51,008 nucleotides of DNA from Streptomyces huasconensis (GTDB lineage: Bacteria > Actinomycetota > Actinomycetes > Streptomycetales > Streptomycetaceae): positions 1-51,008 of the forward strand of contig RBWT01000034.1 of the NCBI GenBank assembly GCA_004010275.1. Reading direction: 5' to 3'. Below, in pieces: positions 19,308-27,558 of this stretch. The notes below the pieces were generated by a model. The model saw nothing but the letters and a program-made list of their open reading frames with translations. It was not told the origin of the DNA and did no database searches. Both the position numbers and the translations under genes were made by a program. Each line of letters starts with the position of its first letter. Position 1 is the stretch's first letter.

Positions 19308-21052
19308 GTGGAGACGGGGACAGGAAGCGGAACAGGCACGGGGACGGGAGCAGGCGCGGGAGCGGGAACAGGCGCGGGTGCGGGAGCAGGCACAGCGAGG
19401 GGAGCAGGCGCGGGAAGCGGCGCGGGCGCGGGAGCGAAGGGCGCGATGCCGGGGCGGCGCGCGGTCGTCGCCGCGCTGATGCTCTCCATGGCACTGACCG
19501 CCGTGGACTCCACGATCGTGTCGACCGCCGTCCCGCAGATCGTGGGCTCCCTCGGCGGCTTCCCGATCTTCTCCTGGCTCTTCTCCGGGTACCTCCTGGC
19601 CGCCACGGTCACCCTGCCCGTCTACGGCAAGCTCTCCGACACCTTCGGCCGCAAGCCCGTGCTCATCGCGGGCAGCGCGCTGTTCCTGGCCGGCTCCGCG
19701 CTGTGCGCCCTCGCCTGGAACATGGAGTCCCTCATCGCCTTCCGCGTCGTCCAGGGCCTGGGCGGCGGCGCCATCCAGGGCACCGTGCAGACCCTCGCCG
19801 CCGACCTGTACCCGCTGAAGGAACGCCCCAAGATACAGGCGAAGTTGTCCACCGTCTGGGCCACCTCGGCGGTCGCGGGACCCGCCCTCGGCGGCCTCAT
19901 CGCCGCCTATGCCGACTGGCGCTGGATCTTCCTCATCAACCTGCCGATCGGGGCGGTCGCCCTCTGGCTGATCGCGCGTCACCTGCACGAACCGGCCCGC
20001 GCGTCGGCCGCGCGGGGCCGCGTCGAGCTGGCCGGCACGCTCGCCGTCTTCGCCTGCGGCGGCGTCCTGTTGACCGCGCTCGTCCAGGGCGGCGTCGCCT
20101 GGGGCTGGCTCTCCGCGCCCTCGCTCGCGCTCTTCGCCACCCGCTCGCCCTGCTGGCCGCCGTCGTCCTCATCGAGCGGCGGGCCGCGGAGCCGTTCATC
20201 CCCGGCTGGGTCTGGCGGCGCCGCACCATCGCCGCGGTGAACCTCGCCCTCGGCGCGCTCGGCCTGCTCATGGTCGCCCCCACGGTCTTCCTGCCGACGT
20301 ACGCCCAGTCCGTGCTCGGCCTCGCACCGGTCACCGCCGGATTCGTGCTCTCCGTGATGACCCTGAGCTGGCCCGTCTCAGCGGCATTCAGCCAGCACCT
20401 CTACCGCAGGATCGGCTTCCGGAACACCGCGGTCACCGGCATCTCAGCGGCCGCCCTGATCCTGCTCGCCTTCCCCCTGCTCCCCTACCCCGGCACGGCC
20501 TGGCAGCCGGCCCTGATCATGCTGCTGCTCGGCGCGGCACTCGGCATCTTCCAGCTCCCCCTCATCGTCGGCGTCCAGTCCACCGTCGGCTGGGCCGAAC
20601 GCGGCACCGCCACCGCCTCCATCCTCTTCTGCCGCCAGATCGGCCAGACCCTGGGCGCCGCCCTCTTCGGCGCGGTCGCCAACAGCGTGCTGAGCGCCCG
20701 GCTCGGCGGCTCCGGCTCGCTCGACTCCGTGGCGCGCGTCCTGGACGACCCCGGCTCCGTGGCCGACCCCGAACGGCTGCGGCGAGCGGTCGACACAGCC
20801 GTCGACGCGGTCTACGTGGGCGCCGGATGCGCCGCCGTCCTCGCCCTGCTCGTCCTCCTCCTCATGGCCCCGCGCCGCTTCCCGGTCCTCCAGGAACCGG
20901 ACGCCGACGCCGACGCCGATCAGGACGGGCCGGGCGAACCGGGCCCGCGGCCGGACCGGTTGACCCCTGCCCGGCAGGACACCGCCCCACGACAGAACAC
21001 CGATCCACGGCAGAACACCGCCCCACGGCAGGACATCGACGGGGCGCCCTAG
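19308..21052 (+). CDS. MFS drug exporter, DHA2 (14-helix) family (frameshifted)
   Basis: A predicted proton-coupled multidrug exporter of about 581 residues with 14 membrane helices. It starts at GTG 19308, preceded by GGGGGAGAGG. The first about 45 residues are a Gly/Thr/Ala repeat encoded by hexanucleotide repeats. Conserved motifs follow: LTAVDSTIVSTAVPQI (motif D1 region), GKLSDTFGRKPVLI (motif A), RVVQGLGGGAIQGT (motif B) and AGPALGGLIA (motif C). One frame change near 20138 (ALFA to HPLALLAAVVLI) joins the two halves. The tail is hydrophilic with short RQNTAP-like repeats. It ends by a 4-base overlap with the convergent DivIVA-like gene. Resistance to an exported product or environmental toxin is the likely role. 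Confidence 0.88.
19317..19437 (+). repeat. Hexanucleotide repeats coding Gly-Thr/Gly-Ala dipeptides
   Basis: About 20 imperfect tandem hexamers of the form GGNRCN (for example GGAACA, GGCGCG) encode alternating Gly-Thr, Gly-Ser and Gly-Ala at the N-terminus of the MFS protein. Such a tract can change length by slippage without leaving the frame. Confidence 0.7.
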
Positions 21053-21953
21053 GGAGCCTCCTCCGCCGGGGCCCGCCCGGTGAGCGCCGCGAGGCTGCCC
21101 CGTACGTGATCCATGTGGGCCCGCACCTCGTCCCACTCCTCACCGTGCTCCCGCAGGACCCGCTCCGTCTCCCGCGCGATCCGCTCCTCCCGAAGCCGCG
21201 CCTCCGCCACGATCTCCGCGGCCCACGCCTGCGCGTCCTCCCGCTTGTGCCGCGCCGCCTCCTCCGCCTCGGCGAAGGCCCGCTCGGCCTCGGACAGCCG
21301 CGCCTCGGCGGCGGCGATCAGCTCCGCGTCCCGCGCGTCCGCCGCCGCCTCCCGCTCGGTGAGCTCCCGCTCGGCCGCCTCCCACCGCCCGGCCTGCTCC
21401 TTCTCCTGCTCGGCGAGCAGGGCCTCGCAACGCCGCCGCGTCTCCCGCAGCACGGCCAGCGCCGCACCCCGCCACTCCTTCACGTCCCGGCCTCGCCGAG
21501 ATCCGCGCCCTCGTCCGCCGCCCCGCGGTCCTCCCGCAACCGCCGCCCGACCCACTCGTCGGCCTGCGCGCCCACCTCCTCGGCGTACACGCGGGCGGCC
21601 TCCCGCACCTCACGCGCCGCGGCCTCGGCCGCCTCGGCGACGGCCTGCGCCTCGTCCCGCGCCGCCTCCCGCACGGCGTCGGCCTCCTCCCGCGCGAGCG
21701 CGAGGATCTGCCGGGCCCGCCCGCCCAGCGTCTCGTACGTCTGGGGGGCGAGCCGGGAGACGACCTCGCGCAGGTGCGCGGCCTCGGCCTCCATGTCCTT
21801 GGCGAGGACCGTCAGCCGGGCGGCGCGCTCCCACGCCTCGTCCCGCTCCTCGGAAAGTCCGGCGGCGTACGCCTCCACCTGCTGGGGACGGTAGCCGCGC
21901 CCGCGCACGGTGGTGAAGCCGTGCGGCGACGACGATGCACCGCTGCTGCTCAT
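21049..21953 (-). CDS. DivIVA-like coiled-coil protein ('cellulose-binding' family) (frameshifted)
   Basis: A cytosolic coiled-coil protein of about 301 residues. The N-terminus GFTTVRGRGYRPQQVEAYAAGLSEERDEAW is the DivIVA-like segment, and nearly all that follows is Ala/Glu/Arg-rich heptad sequence (EAAREVREAARVYAEEVGAQ; WEAAERELTEREAAADARD; ARLREERIARETERVLREHG). Streptomyces homologues are often named cellulose-binding protein without direct proof. One missing base near 21488 (GEAG then RDVKEWRG) separates the N-terminal half from the C-terminal half; otherwise the N-terminal frame stops at 21480. ATG 21953 is used. A role in polar growth or the cytoskeleton is inference from the DivIVA likeness. 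Confidence 0.75.
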
Positions 21954-22236
21954 CCTGGGAACCCCTCTCCGACGTACCTCGCGCGCACAGCACGATTGGC
22001 GCACATCTTGATGGATCAAGCGGAAGCGCTCATAACGCGACACTCCGCCCGCCCCACCAGGTCAAGGATGCGGCAAACGGCGCCGCACGTCGGGATCAAG
22101 GCACAGGTTCACCCCCGCCGGGTTCCCCGGGGCCCGCACCCCGCCCCGTACGCGAGAAGGCGCCCGACCGTCACCAGGTCGAACGCCTCCTCTCCTACGC
22201 CGCCGGGTCACCCCCCGGCCGGCCCGGGCCGCCCCG
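21954..22236. other. Spacer between DivIVA-like gene and deaminase island
   Basis: No gene is seen. CTTGAT-GG-ATCAAG (22007-22020) is a perfect inverted repeat in an AT-richer patch about 55 bases before the DivIVA-like start, placing it in that gene's promoter. The remainder is GC-rich, with no clear terminator for the deaminase gene. Confidence 0.45.
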
Positions 22237-24965
22237 CTACAGCAGCCCGTCCCACATCTGCTCCAGCAGCACCGACCACCAGCTCTCCGGCGACGCGAGC
22301 GCCGCCGCGTCGAGGGCCGCCAGCTGGTTCTGGAAGTCGACGGTCCAACGGCCCGCCTGCTCCTGGTTGAGCCCGAACCGCAGCCGCCACATCCGGCCGA
22401 GCAGCGCCATGCAGCGCGCGAACTCGGGCAGCCCCGTGTTGACGAACTGCGGCGGCACGGGCGCCCCGCCCGGGCCGGCCTCCACCGGCACCGCCACGAT
22501 GTGCGCCGTCCCGTACTGGACGCACAGCGCACGCCCGAAGTCGCTGCCCATCACCAGATACGAGCCCGCGTCCGACGCCGACTGCACCCCGCGCTCCTGC
22601 GCCAGCTCCGCCAGCGTCGGCACCGGCCGCCCCGGCTGCGCCTGCGCCCAGAAGAACGGCCCGAAGTCCACGGGCAGGCCCGCCACCACCAGGGTGTGCG
22701 CCACGATGTCCGGCACGCCCTGCCGCGACACCGCCCGCTGGTCGAAGCGGAAGATGCCGGGACCGAACGCCCCGGCCAGCTCCTGCGCCACGCCCTCCGG
22801 TGGGATCGGCGGGACGGGCGGCAGCTGCTGCAACGGCGCGCGCACGGGACCCGGACGCGCCGGGCCGTCCGCCACCTGGTGCAACTCGCCCTGGTGCGCG
22901 AGCAGTTCCCGCATGCCCTGCTGACGGGACGCGTGGTCCCTGCCGTACGGGGCGATGGACGTGATCCGCGCCTGCGGCCACGTCTCACGGATCATGCGGG
23001 CGCAGTACGCACCCGGCAGCTCGCACGACTCCAGCTCGGTGTGCAGCTCCAGGACCTGCTGCGGGGGCACGTTCATGCCGCGCAGCTCGTGCAGGATCTG
23101 CCACTCCGGGTGCGGGGTACCGGGCGCCGAGCGGCGGATGAGCTGCTGCTCGGAACCGTCGGCGGCGCGGTAGCGCAGCACGGCCTGGTAACCCGGGCCC
23201 ACGGTGGGCTGCCCGGTGGGCGGCTGCGGATAGCCGTACGGCTGTCCGGGCGGACCGTGATGTACGGGCGCGGGTGCGGGCGGCGGCGGCATGCCGGGAC
23301 CGCCGACCGCGGGACCGGCCAGCATCGTCGCGGCGTGGTGGACACCGCCACCGGGAGCCCCGGGAGGCCCCGGAGGCTGCGGCGCGCCGGGCGCACCGGG
23401 CGCGCTCGGCGGCTTGATCCCTCCGGGGCGCCGAGACTCGGGCTCGGCGAACATCGTCGCGCATGGTGCACCCCACCGGGAGGCGTGCCGGGGGCACCCG
23501 GAGGCCCGGGAGGCGCAGGAGGGCCGGGCGGCTTGATCCCACCAGGACCGCCGAGACTCGGGTCGCGACATCGTCGCCGCATGGTGCACCCCACCAGGAG
23601 GCGCACCCGGAGGACCGGGAGGCGCAGGGGGGCCGGGCGGCTGCGGCGCACCGGGCGCGGCCGGCGGCTGCCGTCCGGGCCGAGGGAGGAGACGAGCTGC
23701 GTCGGGACGTACCCACCCGCGGGAGTACCGGGCGCGCCAGGCCCGGACGGCGGCGGCGTACCCACGCCGGACGCACCGGGCGCACCGGGCGGGCTGGGCG
23801 GCGGCGGAGTCGGCGAACCGGCAGGCGGCTGGGGCGAGTTCACACCAGCGGCACTCGGCACACCCTGCGGCCCCGGCCCCGGCCCCGCCGCACCCGGCTC
23901 CTGCGGATAGCCGTACGCCGAAGCGTCTGCCCCCCGGCGGCGGAGGACCGTGCGCCGGTGGGCGGCGGCGGAGTCGCCGGGCCGGTGGGCGGCGGCGGCG
24001 TGGCGGGGGACGTGTTCGGGGACGGCCGTCCAGAGCCGGGCGACCGCCGTGGCGGGCAGCTGGCTGCCCGCCGTGCAGCAGCGCGTCTTGGCGTCCGGCG
24101 CGGCACCGGGCGGCGGGGTGTCCTCGTCGCTCAGCGCGGACAGCGGCGGTGAGAACACCGTCGCGGGCAGCGGCACCGAGTGGTCCTCGGCCGCGTCGGC
24201 GTTGGTGTCCGTACCGGCCCACGGCGTCGCCCCCGCGGGCGTACCCTGCGACGTGGCGGCCGGGCCGTCGTCCCGCACGGGCTCGTCGTCACCGTCCGGA
24301 GCACCGGCCGCGGGCCACGGCGTACCGCCCCCCGCAGCGGCGGCAGGCAGAGGCGCCCCGGAGGCCTCCCCGGCCCCCGCGCCCGTATCGGCACCCGAAT
24401 CCCCGCCCGAAGCGGACGCAGCCGAAGCAGCCGCACCCGAAGCTGCCACACCAGAAGCAGACGCACCCGGATTGAACGCACCAGAAGCGGACGCGTCCGA
24501 AGTGGACGCACCCGGAGAAGCCGCACCAGAAGCTGCCGCACCCGCAGCAGAAGCACCCGCAGCAGCCGCGTCCCCGCGCCGATCCGGAATGCCCATCTTG
24601 TCCGCCGCCTCCTGGAGCCACTCCGGAGGACTCAGCAGGAACGACGTCTGATTCAGGTCGACCCGCTCCGGAGGCGGCGGCGCCGCGTCCTGCGGTGCCG
24701 CGTCCGGCAGGCCGTACTCCTCCTCGTACCGGCGGATCACCTCGCCCACGGGAAGCGACGGCCACAGCGTCGCCTCACCGCTGTCCCGCGCGATGACGAG
24801 CCGCTGGCCACCGCCGTCGGACACCGGACCGTCCTCGCGGTCCTCCGCCCACACGACGAACCCGAGGTCGAACTCCCGCACCCGCACCGCACGGTGCTGA
24901 TAGCCCGGCACATCGCCGTTGATCCACTCTTCGGCGCGCTCCTGCGCCTGCGCGAAGGTCACCAT
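22237..24965 (-). CDS. Imm35-like / deaminase / SUKH-4 fusion protein (frameshifted)
   Basis: A polypeptide of about 909 residues with an unusual order. Residues about 1-85 (MVTFAQAQERAEEWINGDVP; FDLGFVVWAEDRED; GEVIRRYEEEYG) resemble the Imm35 immunity family. A long Ala/Gly/Pro/Ser linker follows, with a threefold repeat ending in GGVHHAATM. At about residues 600-690 is a cytidine-deaminase-fold domain: HPEWQILHELR supplies HxE, and HTELESCELPGAYCARMI supplies the second metal site (Cys, six residues, Cys), most like XOO_2897-type nucleic-acid/nucleotide deaminases. The last about 220 residues (GSYLVMGSDFGRALCVQYGT; FVNTGLPEFARCMALLGRMW) fit SUKH-4. Several one-base frame changes lie in the repetitive linker (about 23450-24150); both ends are clean. 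ATG 24965 begins 7 bases after the SUKH-1 stop, so the pair is an operon. No secretion domain is visible. Confidence 0.75.
23323..23660 (-). repeat. In-gene repeat coding collagen-like PPG linker with GGVHHAATM
   Basis: The sense-strand peptide GGVHHAATM occurs three times; the plus-strand landmark CATCGTCGC is at 23323, 23452 and 23569, a spacing of 129 and 117 bases. Each unit also holds a GGIKPP element and PPGPPGAPG-like triplets, of about 39-43 residues. Frame changes in this tract make the exact unit uncertain. Confidence 0.6.
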
Positions 24966-24972
24966 CGCCTAG

Positions 24973-25968
24973 TCACTCCCCAGCCGAGGACACGGGAACG
25001 GCACGCGCGAAGCCGCCGTCCACCATCAGGTTCGCCACGGTCTCCAGCTCCGGCGGGTTGCCCGCGAGCCGCCCCAGGAACGCGTCGAAGTCATCGCCGC
25101 ACGGCAGCAGCAGCCGCCGCACACGCTCCGCCGGCGGCCACGCGGCCGCCTCCGAGTCGTCCCGCACGTCGTCGTACGCGCAGAACCACACCGAACCGAC
25201 CCGCTCACCCTTGACCTTCACGGCGAGCAGCCCGCCCTGCACGAACCCGACGCCCAGGTAGTCCTTGGTGAGATGGTCGCGCAGACACTTGTTGACGTAC
25301 ACCAGGTCATTGACCGCGGCCTCGTCGCGCACCGTGAAGAACGGCTGGTCCACCAGCAGCCCCAACTCGGCGTCCAGCGCCGCCCCGACCGGCGCGCAGC
25401 CACCCGCCGCCTTCAGGAACGAACGGTAGGCACCCGGCAGCCGGTACCCCAGGTCCTCCTCCACGCCCTGCACCTGCTGCTCCGTCACCGCGACCGCCGC
25501 CTTCGGCAGACCGAAGTGCGCCGGACGCGTCTCCTGGAGCGGGCGCGTGCCCCGCTTCTCGTGGTCCACGGCCGTCGTCGCGAGCCCGCCGTGATGCCGC
25601 AGCAGCGCCTTCACCTCGACCGGAATCAGTTCCAGCCGACGGCTGTCCGGCACGTGGTGCCAGGTCCAGCCGTGCGGAGTCGCCACCGCGGGAATCGTGT
25701 CCCACAGGTCATGGCCCTCCGCCGCCAGCGCCGCGTTCGCCGACACGTAGTCCGTCAGGCGCAGCTCGTCGACACCGAAGCCCTCCGGGGGCTCCGCGAT
25801 CTCGGCGGCGGCCCGGGCGTACGCGGAGAAGTCCGGATAGCCCCGCTCGTCCACCCGCACCCCTCTGGGATGGCGGGCGGCGCGGACCGGGTCCGGGAAG
25901 TGCACGACCTGCCCGGCGTAGGCCGCGTTCGGCGGCGCGGACTGCTGCCCCAGCCGACCTGTCGTCAT
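24973..25968 (-). CDS. SMI1/KNR4 (SUKH-1) immunity-type protein
   Basis: A 331-residue cytosolic protein. The C-terminal half has the SUKH-1 pattern: VTEQQVQGVEEDLGYRLP, then AYRSFLKAAGGCAPVG, then TKDYLGVGFVQGGLLAVKV and SVWFCAYDDVRDD. The N-terminal half (GYPDFSAYARAAAEIAEPP; DLWDTIPAVATPHGWTWHHV) resembles an HNH/toxin-associated region seen in actinobacterial SUKH proteins, but no catalytic motif is evident. SUKH proteins neutralise nuclease and deaminase toxins by direct binding (established for several members). ATG 25968 is chosen with AGGGGGCAA upstream; the frame is open to 26127. It lies upstream of, and is co-transcribed with, the deaminase fusion, which is the obvious target. Confidence 0.8.
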   Translation of the reverse strand: MTTGRLGQQSAPPNAAYAGQVVHFPDPVRAARHPRGVRVDERGYPDFSAYARAAAEIAEPPEGFGVDELRLTDYVSANAALAAEGHDLWDTIPAVATPHGWTWHHVPDSRRLELIPVEVKALLRHHGGLATTAVDHEKRGTRPLQETRPAHFGLPKAAVAVTEQQVQGVEEDLGYRLPGAYRSFLKAAGGCAPVGAALDAELGLLVDQPFFTVRDEAAVNDLVYVNKCLRDHLTKDYLGVGFVQGGLLAVKVKGERVGSVWFCAYDDVRDDSEAAAWPPAERVRRLLLPCGDDFDAFLGRLAGNPPELETVANLMVDGGFARAVPVSSAGE

Positions 25969-26319
25969 GGCGGTTGCCCCCTGCGGCACTGTGAAGGTTC
26001 TGATACTGCTGCTGGCTGTGCATTGTGGTTCCGGCTCTGAAATCCCGCTGATCCGGCGCCGCGGAATCGGGTCCCACGGCCTTCCGGTACTGCGGACGCC
26101 GACACAGCCTATGCGTAAGGACGACACCGGTCACCGGGCCTCCGGTTCCATGACCAGCAGCCACCGGCCGGTCACCGTACGACGAATCCCGACACGGCCC
26201 CAGGCGTGTCGCGGTGCCCCAGCTTCCGCACCACCCGCCCCATTTGGCAGGCTGTCCCCCGCGACGCGGGGGCGTGGCACACAGCGGTGACGACCGCGAG
26301 CAGGGGGAGGGACAACAGC
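25969..26319. promoter_or_regulatory. Divergent promoter region inside the deaminase/SUKH island
   Basis: This 351-bp spacer separates the SUKH-1/deaminase-fusion operon from the YwqJ/SUKH-3 genes. It holds a perfect hairpin CCCCCGCG-A-CGCGGGGG at 26256-26272, about 50 bases before the YwqJ start, and two copies of CCGGTCACCG about 45 bases apart (near 26130 and 26168). AT-richer patches near 26000 and 26110 could hold promoters. No small gene is recognised. Confidence 0.5.
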
Positions 26320-26913
26320 ATGATGCACACGGCACAGAGCGACACCACCGGCCACACGCCGTCCACCACGGCACCGGCACTGGTACCCGCACCGGCAGCC
26401 GCACCGGTGGAGACGACACCACCCGCGGCACTCTCCGGCGACCCACGCGTCGGCTGGAGCAGCACCGCCGCCCTCGCGCCCATCCTGCGCCAGCGCCGCG
26501 ACGGCATCCTGCCGACCGTCGCCGCCGCGCTCTCCGTACGCGGCCAGACCACACTCACCTGCACCGCCAGGCGCGGCGACGAACCACCCACGCTGCACCC
26601 GCTCGTCCAGGACTTCCTCGACACCCTCACCAGCAGCCAGCGCGAACGCTTCACCGGCCGCTGCGCCGAAGCCATCCTCATCTCCCGCCACCTCACCGCC
26701 GCGGACGCCGGCCGCTCCAAGCGGGCCGCCCGCAAACCCATGACCAACGGCGAGGCACGCAAAGCCCTCAAACACGCCAAACTCACCACCCGCCGCATCC
26801 GCGAGGACGGCGACCCCCTGCACGGCTCCTTCGCCCAGCCCTGCCGCTCCTGCACCGCCCTCACGGCGCACTTCGGCGTACGAGTCGTGGACCCGACGGC
26901 GACCGAAGGCTGA
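26320..26913 (+). CDS. YwqJ-type putative deaminase
   Basis: A 197-residue protein of the YwqJ-related deaminase family, predicted nucleic-acid or nucleotide deaminases found as toxin tips in polymorphic toxins. The zinc motifs are intact: GRCAEAILIS at about residues 113-122 (CAE in place of HAE) and PCRSC at about 174-178. Family features LHPLVQDFLDTL, KALKHAKLTTRRIREDGDPLHG and FGVRV are present. The N-terminal about 50 residues are Ala/Pro/Thr-rich with no signal peptide or WXG domain, so it is either cytosolic or delivered in an unrecognised way. ATG 26320 is preceded by AGGGGGAGGG; a second ATG follows at once. The SUKH-3 gene 80 bp downstream is its probable immunity partner. Confidence 0.85.
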   Translation: MMHTAQSDTTGHTPSTTAPALVPAPAAAPVETTPPAALSGDPRVGWSSTAALAPILRQRRDGILPTVAAALSVRGQTTLTCTARRGDEPPTLHPLVQDFLDTLTSSQRERFTGRCAEAILISRHLTAADAGRSKRAARKPMTNGEARKALKHAKLTTRRIREDGDPLHGSFAQPCRSCTALTAHFGVRVVDPTATEG

Positions 26914-26993
26914 CGCCACCCGGCCACCCGCCGGACCAACGCCTCCACCGACCCCAGGAACACCAACCGCCCCGACCGGACAAGGGCCACCCC

Positions 26994-27510
26994 ATGCACG
27001 CCGACCACCCCGCCACCGCCATCCCGGCAGGCGGCAGCACCCGCTTCCCCGTCCCCTGTCGACGCCGCCCTGCGCGCAGCCGGCTGGCGACCGGGACGCT
27101 GGGACATCAAACAGGCCGAGATCTGGGCCGACGCCCTGCGCCGCCACACCTCACCCGCCGGACACCGCCACGCCGTCTTCCCCGCCGCCGTCGAGGCCTG
27201 GGCCGAATTCGGCGGACTCCACATCACCCCCCAGGGCCCCGGCCGCCAGATAGCCCCCGCCACCATCAACCTCGACCCGATGTACGGCCTCCACCTCGCC
27301 CGCACCCTCGGCGACCTCGGCCGCGCCCTCGACTCCCAGGTCTGCCCCATCGGCGAGGAGACCGAGACCCAGGCCCTGCTCGCCATCGACACCGAAGGCC
27401 GCGTCTACAGCCTCGACCACAGCGGCGACTGGTTCCTCGGCGCCCACCTCGACCAGGCCCTCGCCACCCTCATCACCGGCGCCCAGCCCACCCGCCTCAC
27501 CGCGACCTGA
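26994..27510 (+). CDS. SUKH-3 immunity protein (frameshifted near its start)
   Basis: A protein of about 171 residues of the SUKH-3 family, predicted antitoxins of YwqJ-type deaminases. Typical sequence: AALRAAGWRPGRWDIKQAE, then AWAEFGGLHITPQGPGR, then VCPIGEETETQALLAIDTEG and VYSLDHSGDWFLG. The first about 22 codons, from ATG 26994 (MHADHPATAIPAGGSTRFPV), are in another frame and join if the T at about 27057 is extra (RFPVP then VDAALRAAGW). In the body frame no start codon occurs before 27280, so the indel reading is preferred to a short product. It is directly downstream of the YwqJ gene on the same strand. Confidence 0.8.
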
Positions 27511-27558
27511 CCGAAAACCGCGCCACACACGCGGCGGACACCGCCCGGCCGCCACCCC

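Noticed and set aside
23323..23660. CRISPR array
   Set aside because: The repeats are coding, GC-rich, of unequal spacing, and continue the protein sequence.
25969..26131. Longer SUKH-1 start at 26127
   Set aside because: The extension is Arg/Ser-rich with no ribosome site; ATG 25968 has one.
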